Source: Butyricicoccus sp. OM04-18BH (GTDB lineage: Bacteria > Bacillota > Clostridia > Oscillospirales > Butyricicoccaceae). From it: a stretch of 64,000 nt of DNA. The stretch spans positions 399,396 to 463,395 of the forward strand of contig NZ_QULN01000002.1 of NCBI RefSeq assembly GCF_003481705.1, read 5' to 3'. The notes beneath the pieces are model-generated. The model ran no database searches. It was not told the origin of the DNA and saw only the letters and a list, made by a program, of their open reading frames with translations. This document shows positions 7,489 to 16,329 of the stretch, piece by piece. The translations under genes and the position numbers were made by a program. The first letter of the stretch is position 1. Each line of letters starts with the position of its first letter.

Positions 7489-8414
7489 GTTTTGATTATT
7501 TTTACGGTCAGCAATCCGATCTATTCACATTCTATCGAGTTCCGAAGGTGTTGTTCACGAACGAGAGGTTCTGGAATATTTCTGCCGATGCCAAGATGCT
7601 GTATGGCATTTTGCTTGACCGCATGAGCCTGTCTGCCAAGAATGGTTGGATAGATAAAAACGGTAGAGTGTATATCATTTTTACAATCGACGAAGCGAAG
7701 ATGGCTCTGAACTGTGCTGAACAAAAGGCTATCAAGCTGCTCAGTGAACTTGAGAAGAAAGCAGGATTGATTGAACGTAAGCGCCAGGGTTTGGGAAAGC
7801 CCAACCTGATCTATGTGAAGAACTTTATCTCTGCTGTGGATTCACAACTCTTGAATTGTGAAAATCACAATTCTGGAACAATGGAAATCACAACTCAAGA
7901 ACTTCCGAAATCACAATGTAATAATACTGATATTAAAAATACTGAATTTAGTGATACTGATTCTATCTTTCCTTCCGGAAATGGTGGAATGATGGACGAG
8001 AATGACCGGTATCAAGAATACTTTGATTATTTCTCGGATCAGCTCAGTATGGATTTGTTGAAGAAGGATTACCCTTACGATTCCGAAATGCTGGATAACA
8101 TTCTGGAGTTGATCGTTGAAACAGTTTGCACGAAGCGACCGTTGATTCGCATTGGTGCAGAGGAGCGTCCGGCAGAAATTGTCCGCAGTCGGTTTATGAA
8201 ACTGAATGCCGAACACATTCGATATGTTATGGACTGCTTCAAGGAGAACACCACAAAGATTAGAAATATCCGTCAGTATATGCTGACTACGATATACAAT
8301 GCGCCGACGACAATAGACACCTACTACGATGCTCTTGTTCGGCACGATATGTCACACGGATATTTGGAAGGAGGATTTAAGAAATTGAAAATGAAGCGAG
8401 AGGAAGGAGAGTGA
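7485..8414 (+). CDS. RepA-N-type replication initiator
   Basis: Likely starts autonomous replication of the excised element. The N-terminal ~115 residues look like the RepA N-terminal winged-helix domain (FYRVPKVLF, LYGILLDRMSLS, KLLSELEKKAGLIERKRQGLGKPN). A variable linker follows, then a DUF6017-like C-terminal domain (about residues 180-300). The 309-aa length fits Clostridia ICE initiators. GTG start overlaps the previous stop. parA follows by 6 nt and the iteron array is upstream. Confidence 0.85.
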   Translation: MSFDYFYGQQSDLFTFYRVPKVLFTNERFWNISADAKMLYGILLDRMSLSAKNGWIDKNGRVYIIFTIDEAKMALNCAEQKAIKLLSELEKKAGLIERKRQGLGKPNLIYVKNFISAVDSQLLNCENHNSGTMEITTQELPKSQCNNTDIKNTEFSDTDSIFPSGNGGMMDENDRYQEYFDYFSDQLSMDLLKKDYPYDSEMLDNILELIVETVCTKRPLIRIGAEERPAEIVRSRFMKLNAEHIRYVMDCFKENTTKIRNIRQYMLTTIYNAPTTIDTYYDALVRHDMSHGYLEGGFKKLKMKREEGE

Positions 8415-8420
8415 CGATAA

Positions 8421-9248
8421 ATGTCGAAAAAAGCAACCATCATTGCGGTGGTCAATCAGAAAGGAGGCACTGGAAAGACCACCACCACCGAGAATCTGGG
8501 CGTTGGCTTGGCTCTTGAAGGAAAAAAGGTGCTTCTGGTAGACACCGATCCCCAGGCTTCCCTGACGGTCAGTTTGGGCAATCCCTGCCCGGATGATCTG
8601 TCTCCGACACTTTCCGATCTGATGGGAAAGATTATGATGGAAAACCCTATTACTCCCGATGAAGGGATTCTTCATCATCCGGAGGGCGTTGATTTGGTGC
8701 CGTCCAACATCGAACTCTCAGGTATGGAGGTAGCACTGGTCAATGCCATGAGCCGGGAAACCATTCTCCGGCAATACCTGGATACAGTCAAACAGAATTA
8801 TGATTACATTCTTCTTGACTGTATGCCGTCTTTGGGTATGCTGACCGTCAATGCGTTGGCAGCTGCCGACAATGTGCTGATACCGGTTCAGGCAGCATAC
8901 CTTCCTGCAAAGGGTCTGGAACAGCTGCTTGGAACCATCAACAAGGTCAAGAGGCAAATCAACCCGAAACTGAGGATTGAAGGGATTCTTCTGACGATGG
9001 TGGACAGCCGCACCAACTACTCCAAAGACATCAGCAATCTGATTCGGGAGAGCTACGGCGGAAAGCTGAAGGTTTACAAGACCGACATTCCCCGCTCTGT
9101 CCGTGCAGAGGAAATCAGCGCAGAGGGAACCAGTATCTTCAAGCATGATCCCAAAGGCAAAGTTGCCGAAGCCTATAAAATTCTGACGAAGGAGGTGTTA
9201 AACAATGCAGAAAAAAGGCGCAAACATCAGCTTGAAGGGGTACGATGA
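8421..9248 (+). CDS. parA: ParA-family partition ATPase
   Basis: Walker-type ATPase that partners ParB for segregation of the excised circular form. It shows the deviant Walker A QKGGTGKTTTTENLG near residue 13, a second motif VDTDPQAS, and DCMPSLGML. At 275 aa it is a standard small ParA. The 3' end overlaps parB by 44 nt, implying coupled translation. Confidence 0.93.
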   Translation: MSKKATIIAVVNQKGGTGKTTTTENLGVGLALEGKKVLLVDTDPQASLTVSLGNPCPDDLSPTLSDLMGKIMMENPITPDEGILHHPEGVDLVPSNIELSGMEVALVNAMSRETILRQYLDTVKQNYDYILLDCMPSLGMLTVNALAAADNVLIPVQAAYLPAKGLEQLLGTINKVKRQINPKLRIEGILLTMVDSRTNYSKDISNLIRESYGGKLKVYKTDIPRSVRAEEISAEGTSIFKHDPKGKVAEAYKILTKEVLNNAEKRRKHQLEGVR

Positions 9249-10131
9249 TATTTTCTCCACCGATCAATCCAGAGCTGAAGCCCAGCAGGAGCGTGTGCAG
9301 GAAATTCCGCTTTCTGAGCTACACCCCTTTGAGGGACACCCCTTCCGTGTGGTTGATGATGAAGAAATGATGAAAACGGCAGAGAGCGTCCGAGATTTCG
9401 GAGTTCTCACTCCTGCGATTGTCCGTCCTGACCCCGACGGTGGTTATGAAATCGTTTCTGGTCACAGGCGGCACCGGGCATCGGAGCTTGCGGGTAAGGA
9501 AACCATGCCTGCGATTGTTCGTGACCTGGACGATGATGCAGCCATTATTTTGATGGTTGATGCGAATTTGCAGAGGGAGAGTATCCTGCCGAGTGAAAGA
9601 GCATTTGCTTATAAGATGAAGCTGGATGCGATTAAACATCAAGGTCAACGCACCGATTTAACTTCATCCCAAGTTGGGATGAAGTTGCAGGCAATGGATA
9701 TAGTCGGTCAGGAGGCAGGAGAAAGCAGAAATCAGGTACACCGTTATATCCGTCTGACCGAACTGATTCCGGAACTGCTGGATATGGTAGATACGGGTCA
9801 GATCAAATTCAATCCTGCGGTGGAGCTTTCCTATCTGGCAAGTGAAGAACAGAAGGATTTTCTTTCTGCAATGGATTATGCTCAAGCAGCTCCTTCCCTT
9901 TCGCAAGCACAGCGAATTAAAAAGCTCGCACAGGAGGGCGAGTGTACGCTGGATGCGATGTGCGAGATTATGAATGAAATCAAGAAGGGAGAGCTGGACA
10001 GAGTAACCTTCAAAACGGATTCGTTGCGAAAATACTTCCCGAAGTCCTATACCAACAAGCAGATGGAGGATAAAATCATTCAGCTTTTGGAGCAATGGCA
10101 GAAAAAAAGAGAAAAATCAATGGAAAGGTAA
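9205..10131 (+). CDS. parB: ParB-family partition protein
   Basis: DNA-binding partner of ParA. The N-terminal ParB/sulfiredoxin domain shows LSELHPFEGHPF and the signature SGHRRHRASELAG; a central helix-turn-helix region follows (about residues 140-200). Start ATG 9205 lies inside parA, 8 nt or so after GGAGG. The C-terminal NEIKKGELDRVTF segment is homologous to the tail found on the chimeric pseudogene at 54.8 kb. ParB may bind the GCTAAT iterons; this is inference. Confidence 0.92.
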   Translation: MQKKGANISLKGYDDIFSTDQSRAEAQQERVQEIPLSELHPFEGHPFRVVDDEEMMKTAESVRDFGVLTPAIVRPDPDGGYEIVSGHRRHRASELAGKETMPAIVRDLDDDAAIILMVDANLQRESILPSERAFAYKMKLDAIKHQGQRTDLTSSQVGMKLQAMDIVGQEAGESRNQVHRYIRLTELIPELLDMVDTGQIKFNPAVELSYLASEEQKDFLSAMDYAQAAPSLSQAQRIKKLAQEGECTLDAMCEIMNEIKKGELDRVTFKTDSLRKYFPKSYTNKQMEDKIIQLLEQWQKKREKSMER

Positions 10132-10139
10132 GGTAAAAA

Positions 10140-10667
10140 ATGTTTACACCCAAAAACATTCAGGGCGCTTTGGAAGAACTCTACGACCTTTGCGATCCTG
10201 ATTATATGGTAGATATGCTCGTAAACTACAGTGAGGAGTTCGATGATATTTCTCCTGCGCTTCTGGCAAAGTCGTTTCAGAAAAATGCCGAGATGATTAG
10301 CGAGTATCGAGTATTGTCCTCTGCTGGTGAGGGTATCGACTATCAGGGAAAGGTACTTCTGAACAGCAGAGCCGTGCGGCTTCTGTCCTATGTAGAAGAT
10401 ATGAGCGGCGATGAAAAAGTTCGCACGATTCAGAGCAAGGAGCTGTGGTTAGCAGAAGATATGACATTCTATGTGGTGTCCTGTATGTCTACGATCACGA
10501 TGGACAAGGAAGAAGCCATTTGTCTTAACGAACACCGCAGCGTGGTTACTACGGTGGAATGCGAGGACGATATTTTCTTCGACATGGGTTCCCTGATTTG
10601 CGAACTGGACGATATTTGCTTGTTCGAGCTTTTAGCCGATGTGGATGCGACTATTTATGAACTGTAA
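10140..10667 (+). CDS. conserved ICE protein of unknown function
   Basis: A 175-aa acidic, probably cytosolic protein without transmembrane segments or recognisable motifs. It starts 8 nt after parB and ends 54 nt before the next gene, so it belongs to the same transcript. I do not recognise a family; the position between partition genes and DUF3846 is common in this ICE group. Confidence 0.75.
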   Translation: MFTPKNIQGALEELYDLCDPDYMVDMLVNYSEEFDDISPALLAKSFQKNAEMISEYRVLSSAGEGIDYQGKVLLNSRAVRLLSYVEDMSGDEKVRTIQSKELWLAEDMTFYVVSCMSTITMDKEEAICLNEHRSVVTTVECEDDIFFDMGSLICELDDICLFELLADVDATIYEL

Positions 10668-10721
10668 CAGGTTCATGGATGGTCGCTTTTCTTATTTCCA
10701 AAGAAACGGAGGTATCGAAAC

Positions 10722-11363
10722 TTGAAAGAATACGATGTGAAGATCACCGAAACCTTGGAGAAAACGGTTACGGTGCAAGCAGAATCTCACGATGCGGCAG
10801 AGGAACAGGTTAGAGCCGCTTATTACAATTCGGAGTACATTCTGGACTCCGAAAACTTTACCGGTGTTGCGTTCGGCACGACCGAGGAACGGGAGGTTCA
10901 GAAAGAACAGGCAGATACCATGAATGTGTTGCTGGTAAAGCCGTTCATGTATCCGCAGGCTGTGCAGATCGGCTGTGAGCTGGAGGATTTGCAGAAAGCC
11001 GTAGGTGGCGATATTGAGGCAACTTATCCGTTCAATGAGCCGGTTGCACTGGTGATGCACGACGAAGGTAAACTCGTAGGCAAAGAACTGAACCGTGCGC
11101 TGCGTGATGATGACGGCGATATTTATGACATTATCGCCGGTGATTTTCTGGTTGTGGGATTGGGCGAGGATGATTTTTGTTCTCTGTCCCCGGAACTGAT
11201 GAAGCAGTTTGAGGAACACTTTCATCAGCCTGAGACTTTTGTACGCATGGGGCGCAGCATTATGGCGCTTCCCCTGCCGGATGACATGGTGAAGAAAGAA
11301 GATGCACCTGTCAAAGCTGATTCGGTTCCCCACAAAAGTAACCCTGACCGAGATGTTCTGTAA
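10722..11363 (+). CDS. DpnD/PcfM-like plus DUF3846 protein
   Basis: Two parts: an N-terminal DpnD/PcfM-like segment (EYDVKITETLEKTVTVQAESHDAAEEQV, quoted in part: EYDVKITETLEKTV) to about residue 60, then a DUF3846 domain (MNVLLVKPFMYPQAVQIG through DDFCSLSPEL). TTG start follows GGAGG by 9 nt. DUF3846 proteins recur in conjugative elements; the function is unknown. A paralogue at 55006 has the same DUF3846 half with a different N-terminal domain. Confidence 0.8.
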   Translation: MKEYDVKITETLEKTVTVQAESHDAAEEQVRAAYYNSEYILDSENFTGVAFGTTEEREVQKEQADTMNVLLVKPFMYPQAVQIGCELEDLQKAVGGDIEATYPFNEPVALVMHDEGKLVGKELNRALRDDDGDIYDIIAGDFLVVGLGEDDFCSLSPELMKQFEEHFHQPETFVRMGRSIMALPLPDDMVKKEDAPVKADSVPHKSNPDRDVL

Positions 11364-11373
11364 GGAGGTTCTT

Positions 11374-11685
11374 ATGCAAAGAAATTCGACGATTGGAGAG
11401 CTGATGGAGCGAAAGCGGATTCAGGATGGTGCCAAGGAGTACCAGGGACATACCTATATGGACTTGGCACGATTTGATGACGCCACCAAGCACATGATTA
11501 TTTTCGATGTGCTGACCGATGAATCGCCTGTCGGTTGGAAAGGCGAAAGAAATCGCCTGTATTTGAGCGATGTGGGTTATCAGAAGGCTCTGGATAACCA
11601 GAAAGCTGGCAATATCAAGATTATCAGCCATGCCGCAGTTGCCAAGGGCAATCTGTATTACGACCACAGAGATATGGCACGATAA
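11374..11685 (+). CDS. conserved ICE protein of unknown function
   Basis: A 103-aa cytosolic protein. ATG 11374 follows AAGGAGG (11362-11368), 10 nt after the DUF3846 stop, so the longer reading from 11302 that overlaps the previous gene is not needed. No motif recognised. It ends 36 nt before the PcfB gene. Confidence 0.7.
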   Translation: MQRNSTIGELMERKRIQDGAKEYQGHTYMDLARFDDATKHMIIFDVLTDESPVGWKGERNRLYLSDVGYQKALDNQKAGNIKIISHAAVAKGNLYYDHRDMAR

Positions 11686-11721
11686 TCTGTTCACTCTACT
11701 GCTTGCAGGAGGTGATGAATC

Positions 11722-12204
11722 ATGCAGGAAGAAGTTGAAAACAGAACAGTAAACCTGGCGATCAGCACAACCAAGCTGACGGGGCGCACTATCATTGCCG
11801 GTATCCGCAAGTATTTGCAGCACCGGGAAAAAGTGAAGATGAAAAAGGCACGAGACCCTGCCGTTCATGGAAAGCAATCCGTGAAACAGCTTTTGGGACA
11901 GAATCAGGGTGCTACGAATGTTGAGATCGACAAAGAGAGTATCCGTGATTTTGAAAAGCTCGCCAAGAAGTATGGCGTGGACTTTGCCGTAAGAAAAGAT
12001 AAGTCCGTTGATCCTCCCCGGTTTCTTGTTTTTGTCCGTTCTAAAGATGCAGATGCTTTGGATGCAATCTGCAAGGAACATCAGGCAAGGGCATTAACCA
12101 AGAATGAAAAGCCGAGCGTTCTGGCGCAGCTGAAGAAGTTCAAGGAAATTGTCGCAGCGATTCCGAAGAAGGTTCGAGAGAAGAAACAGGAGCGTGATCT
12201 GTGA
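11722..12204 (+). CDS. PcfB-family (DUF3801) conjugation protein
   Basis: Conserved gene that always precedes the VirD4-type coupling protein in this ICE group; PcfB of pCF10 belongs to the conjugation machinery and is thought to help DNA processing. The 160-aa protein has the family core VNLAISTTKLTGR...QLLGQNQGATNVEI and a basic tail. The stop overlaps the coupling-protein start. A second copy is at 56419. Confidence 0.85.
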   Translation: MQEEVENRTVNLAISTTKLTGRTIIAGIRKYLQHREKVKMKKARDPAVHGKQSVKQLLGQNQGATNVEIDKESIRDFEKLAKKYGVDFAVRKDKSVDPPRFLVFVRSKDADALDAICKEHQARALTKNEKPSVLAQLKKFKEIVAAIPKKVREKKQERDL

Positions 12205-13955
12205 TGGATAAGAGAAAAATGAAAAAGCTCCTGATTCTGAATTTACCGTATTTTCTGGTAGGGTTGTTCGCTACGAATTTAGGAGAAGCATGGAGATTGG
12301 CTGAGGGGGCAGATTCATCTGCGAAAATCCTCAGCTTTTTTCATGCCCTTCCGATAGCCCTGAACAATCCGTTTCCCAGCTTTCACCCGTTGGATTTGCT
12401 GATTGGTATTCTCTGCGGCGCAGGACTTCGGCTGGCTGTCTATCTAAAAGGCAAAAACGCAAAGAAGTACCGACACAATGTTGAGTACGGTTCTGCTCGT
12501 TGGGGAACGGCAAAAGATATTGAGCCGTTTATTGCACCAAAGTTCGAGGACAATGTGATCCTGACGAAAACGGAGCGGCTGATGATGAGCAATCGCCCGA
12601 AGAATCCTGCCAATGCCCGAAATAAGAATGTTCTGATTATCGGCGGTTCGGGTTCCGGTAAAACTCGCTTTTGGTTGAAGCCAAACCTTCTCCAGATGCA
12701 CAGTTCCTATGTGGTCACTGACCCGAAAGGCAGCATCGTGATTGAGTGCGGCAACGCCCTTTTGAAGCATGGCTACACCATCAAGATTTTCAACACCATC
12801 AACTTTCAGAAGTCGATGCACTATAACCCATTTGCCTATATCCATTCAGAAAAAGACATTCTGAAACTGGTGACAACGCTGATTGCCAACACAAAGGGTG
12901 ATGGAAAAGCCGGTGATGAGTTCTGGACGAAGGCGGAAACGCTGCTCTACTGTGCCTTGATCGGATATATCCACTATGAAGCTCCGGTTGAGGAACAGAA
13001 TTTCTCCACCCTGATTGAGTTCCTGAACGCAATGGAGGTGCGGGAAGATGATGAGGAGTTCCAGAACCCGGTGGATCTGATGTTTGAAGCCCTGGAAAAG
13101 AAAAAGCCGAATCACTTTGCAGTCCGTCAGTATAAAAAATACAAGCTGGCTGCCGGCAAGACCGCTAAGTCGATTTTGATTTCCTGCGGCGCTCGTCTGG
13201 CTCCTTTTGATATTCAGGAGGTCAGAGATGTGACTGCCTATGACGAGTTGCAGTTGGATACTCTCGGAGATAAGAAAACGGCGCTCTTTCTGATTATGTC
13301 AGATACGGATGCGACGTTTAATTTTTTGATCTCCATGATTTACACACAGCTGTTCAACTTGTTGTGCGAGAAAGCAGATGATGTGTACGGCGGCAGACTG
13401 CCGGTTCATGTGCGCTGCTTGATTGATGAGATGGCAAACATCGGTCAGATTCCCAATCTGGAAAAACTGGTAGCGACAATCCGAAGCCGTGAAATATCGG
13501 CTTGCCTTGTTCTCCAGGCACAATCACAGCTGAAAGCCATTTATAAAGACAATGCCGATACCATCATCGGCAACATGGATTCCCGAATTTTCCTGGGTGG
13601 TTCTGAGCCAACCACGCTCAAAGAACTGAATCAGGCATTGGGAAAAGAAACTATCGACACCTACAACACCTCCAACACCAGAGGTAACAGCCCGTCTTAC
13701 GGCTTGAATTATCAGAAGTTAGGCAAAGACCTTGCGAGCGTAGATGAGCTTGCGGTTCTGGATGGCAGCAAGTGTATTTTGCAGTTGCGTGGTGTCAGAC
13801 CGTTTCTTTCTGACAAGTACGATCTGACGCAGCACCCCAATTATAAGTACACATCAGACTTTGATAAGAGAAATGAGTTCAACATTGAGCAGTTTCTGAG
13901 TCGAAGGTTGAAGCTCAAGGCAGGTGATGAGTTTGTGGTAGTCGATGCGGATTAA
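12201..13955 (+). CDS. VirD4-like type IV coupling protein
   Basis: Hexameric ATPase that brings the relaxase-DNA complex to the transfer channel. Two N-terminal membrane segments (about residues 8-30 and 55-75) precede GSARWG, Walker A GGSGSGKTR (~148) and Walker B LIDEMANIG (~408), then the C-terminal QLRGVRPF region. At 584 aa it is full length. GTG 12201 or ATG 12204 both work. Its N-terminus is homologous to the truncated copy at 56907. Confidence 0.93.
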   Translation: MMDKRKMKKLLILNLPYFLVGLFATNLGEAWRLAEGADSSAKILSFFHALPIALNNPFPSFHPLDLLIGILCGAGLRLAVYLKGKNAKKYRHNVEYGSARWGTAKDIEPFIAPKFEDNVILTKTERLMMSNRPKNPANARNKNVLIIGGSGSGKTRFWLKPNLLQMHSSYVVTDPKGSIVIECGNALLKHGYTIKIFNTINFQKSMHYNPFAYIHSEKDILKLVTTLIANTKGDGKAGDEFWTKAETLLYCALIGYIHYEAPVEEQNFSTLIEFLNAMEVREDDEEFQNPVDLMFEALEKKKPNHFAVRQYKKYKLAAGKTAKSILISCGARLAPFDIQEVRDVTAYDELQLDTLGDKKTALFLIMSDTDATFNFLISMIYTQLFNLLCEKADDVYGGRLPVHVRCLIDEMANIGQIPNLEKLVATIRSREISACLVLQAQSQLKAIYKDNADTIIGNMDSRIFLGGSEPTTLKELNQALGKETIDTYNTSNTRGNSPSYGLNYQKLGKDLASVDELAVLDGSKCILQLRGVRPFLSDKYDLTQHPNYKYTSDFDKRNEFNIEQFLSRRLKLKAGDEFVVVDAD

Positions 13956-13967
13956 GGAGGTTTCTGT

Positions 13968-14288
13968 TTGGAAAATCTGAAAACGGTATCTGCCCTGGTT
14001 AAGAACATCTTGGAACACGACCACAAGGCAAGAAATACCGACAATCATTTGTACCTGATGGTACTGGAACACTATTCCGGTCTGCGTGGCATCGACATTC
14101 ATGCCATGACGGTTCCTGTGTTTTTGAAGGAACTGGATAGACGCAGCTTTCCGGGGTTTGAAACTGTCCGCAGAAGCAGACAGAAAGTGCAGGCAACCTA
14201 CCCTGACCTTGCTCCCAGTGAAGCCGTAGGCAAGCGCAGAGCAAAAAATGAGGTTGTATATCGAGAATTTGCAGAAAGCGAGGTGTAA
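13968..14288 (+). CDS. conserved small ICE protein
   Basis: A 106-aa basic protein with TTG start after GGAGG (13954-13959 region). No known domain; residues LDRRSFPGFETVRRSRQKVQ and a C-terminal RAKNEVVYREFAE are typical of a family found after coupling-protein genes in related elements. Function unknown. Confidence 0.65.
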   Translation: MENLKTVSALVKNILEHDHKARNTDNHLYLMVLEHYSGLRGIDIHAMTVPVFLKELDRRSFPGFETVRRSRQKVQATYPDLAPSEAVGKRRAKNEVVYREFAESEV

Positions 14289-14293
14289 AAAAA

Positions 14294-14686
14294 ATGACTT
14301 GGTGGATCACGGATACCTCTATTGGGCAGCGATTGAAGTTCGTTAGACGATTTCGCCGCCTTACCCAGAAAGAGCTTGGACTCCTGATGGGGTATTCCGA
14401 GAAAACAGCGGATGTCCGTATTGCTCAGTATGAGAAAAACGCTCGAACCCCTAATGCAGAAACCACAGCGAAACTCGCAGAGGTTCTGAAGGTTTCACCT
14501 GTCGTTTTTTCACCGACAATCTGTGCTTCTCGTGAAGATTTGTTGCAGTCAATGTATTGGCTGTTTCTTATGAAAGGTGGTGGTGATATATATGATTGTG
14601 AAACTGAATATGCAAGAAGCAGAATGGAACAGAAACTTGGCGTGATAACCGTCGAGGAGTTCCTTGAAAAGATTCTCGTAAACTAA
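14294..14686 (+). CDS. XRE-family helix-turn-helix protein
   Basis: A 130-aa regulator whose N-terminal helix-turn-helix (IGQRLKFVRRFRRLTQKELG) covers about residues 8-65, followed by a short C-terminal domain. It ends directly at a terminator, so it closes the first transfer transcript and could control the second. Its operator is not obvious. Confidence 0.8.
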   Translation: MTWWITDTSIGQRLKFVRRFRRLTQKELGLLMGYSEKTADVRIAQYEKNARTPNAETTAKLAEVLKVSPVVFSPTICASREDLLQSMYWLFLMKGGGDIYDCETEYARSRMEQKLGVITVEEFLEKILVN

Positions 14687-14730
14687 GCCTTCCGTCCGGT
14701 TTTGATGCCGGTAGTACGGAGGGCTTTTTC
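14687..14730 (+). terminator. rho-independent terminator between transfer operons
   Basis: GCCTTCCGT (14687-14695) pairs with ACGGAGGGC (14716-14724), with an inner CCGG/CCGG stem, followed by TTTTT. Confidence 0.85.
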
Positions 14731-14769
14731 TATTCTCAAAACAATTTCAAATTTTAGGAGGAAAATATT

Positions 14770-14985
14770 ATGGCATTTTTCAATAGCGCAGTAACCGTTC
14801 TTCAGACTCTCGTTATCGCTCTGGGCGCAGGTCTTGGCATCTGGGGTGCAATCAATCTGCTTGAGGGCTACGGCAACGATAACCCCGGCGCAAAGTCCCA
14901 GGGCATGAAGCAGCTCATGGCTGGCGGCGGTGTTGCCCTCATCGGCACCACCCTTGTACCTCTGCTCTCCGGACTGTTCGGTTAA
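14770..14985 (+). CDS. Maff2-type small membrane protein, VirB2-like candidate
   Basis: Seventy-one residues: one hydrophobic helix (about 7-28), a short polar loop GYGNDNPGAKSQGMKQ, and a second helix (about 50-68). This two-helix layout and its position directly before a VirB6-like gene match VirB2/TrbC pilins, and the family is known as Maff2 in Clostridia elements. No signal peptide is needed if it inserts directly. Structural role is inference. Confidence 0.8.
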   Translation: MAFFNSAVTVLQTLVIALGAGLGIWGAINLLEGYGNDNPGAKSQGMKQLMAGGGVALIGTTLVPLLSGLFG

Positions 14986-15010
14986 TCACAAAACAAGGAG
15001 GTAATCGCCT

Positions 15011-15877
15011 TTGGACAGCATACTCCAACAGATCACAGACTGGCTGAAAGAAATGCTCGTTTCAGCTATTATGGGAAATCTGTCGGGGATGTTTGAGTCC
15101 GTCAACAACCAGGTTGGCGAGATAGCAACCTCCGTTGGCATGACCCCGGCGAATTTTTCGCCGGGTGTCTTTGCCATGGTACGAAACATCTCCGAGTCAG
15201 TGATTATCCCAATCGCAGGCTTGATTCTGACCTTCATTGCCTGTTATGAGCTAATTCAGATGATTATTGACCACAACAATCTGGCAAATTTTGAAACCTG
15301 GATCTTCTTCAAATGGGTGTTCAAGACTTTTGTTGCGGTCATGTTAATCACAAACACATTCAATATCACGATGGCTGTGTTTGATGTGACACAGCACGTT
15401 ATAAACGCAAGCGCCGGTATCATATCCGGAAATACTGCCATAGATGCTTCGGCATTGGAAACAATGGAAGAAACGCTGATGGCAATGGATTTGGGTCCTT
15501 TGCTCGGCTTGTTCCTGCAATCCTTTATCGTGCAGGTCACGATGTCCGCTTTGGCAATCATCATCTTTGTGATCGTCTACGGTCGAATGATTGAAATTTA
15601 TCTGATGGTCAGCCTTGCCCCGATTCCGCTTTCCACTTTTGGAAACAGAGAACAGAGCAATATCGGACAGAATTATCTGCGTTCGCTGTTTGCAATCGGA
15701 TTCCAGGGATTCCTGATTATGATCTGCGTGGGCATTTATGCGGTGCTGATTCAGTCTATCGCATTCAGTGATGACATCATCGGTTCTATCTGGGGTGTTA
15801 TGGGCTACACCGTCCTTTTGTGCTTCACCCTGTTTAAGACTGGTTCGCTTGCGAAGGGTGTATTCAGCGCTCACTAA
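15011..15877 (+). CDS. VirB6/TrbL-like polytopic channel protein
   Basis: A 288-aa membrane protein with about six transmembrane helices after an amphipathic N-terminus. It corresponds to the VirB6/TrbL inner-membrane channel component. TTG start follows AAGGAGG by about 8 nt. It sits in the conserved order small pilin-like - VirB6 - PrgI - VirB4. Confidence 0.85.
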   Translation: MDSILQQITDWLKEMLVSAIMGNLSGMFESVNNQVGEIATSVGMTPANFSPGVFAMVRNISESVIIPIAGLILTFIACYELIQMIIDHNNLANFETWIFFKWVFKTFVAVMLITNTFNITMAVFDVTQHVINASAGIISGNTAIDASALETMEETLMAMDLGPLLGLFLQSFIVQVTMSALAIIIFVIVYGRMIEIYLMVSLAPIPLSTFGNREQSNIGQNYLRSLFAIGFQGFLIMICVGIYAVLIQSIAFSDDIIGSIWGVMGYTVLLCFTLFKTGSLAKGVFSAH

Positions 15878-15894
15878 GGGAAGGAGGAAATTGT

Positions 15895-16329
15895 TTGGCA
15901 GCGTATATTCCCGTACCTCGTGACCTGACGAGGGTAAAAACAAAAGTGTTCTTCAATCTGACGAAACGGCAGTTACTTTGCTTTGGTGCGGCGGCGCTCA
16001 TCGGAGTGCCGATTTTCTTTCTGGTCAAAGCAACCGGAAATGTGAGCCTTGCAGCACTGTCCATGATGATCGTCATGTTACCGTTGTTCTTTCTGGCAAT
16101 GTATGAAAAGGATAGTCAGCCGTTGGAAGTGGTTGTAGAACACTTCATTCAGACCAAATTCGTTCGTCCCAAGGTTCGCCCTTATCAGACGGACAACTAT
16201 TATGACGCTTTGATGCGTCAGTACAAACTGGAAAAGGAGGTTGAACGAATTGTTTTTCAAAAAGAAGCCACAGGCAAGAAACATCAAAATGCCTGCAAAT
16301 CTGAATCGGAAGCAGCAGCGAGAAATTAA
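15895..16329 (+). CDS. PrgI-family conjugation membrane protein (VirB3-like)
   Basis: A 144-aa protein with the family start AYIPVPRDLTRVKTKVF, then two transmembrane segments (about 28-47 and 51-68) and a cytosolic tail. PrgI is the VirB3-equivalent partner of the VirB4 ATPase in Gram-positive systems. The last 80 nt overlap the VirB4 gene, indicating translational coupling. TTG start. Confidence 0.88.
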   Translation: MAAYIPVPRDLTRVKTKVFFNLTKRQLLCFGAAALIGVPIFFLVKATGNVSLAALSMMIVMLPLFFLAMYEKDSQPLEVVVEHFIQTKFVRPKVRPYQTDNYYDALMRQYKLEKEVERIVFQKEATGKKHQNACKSESEAAARN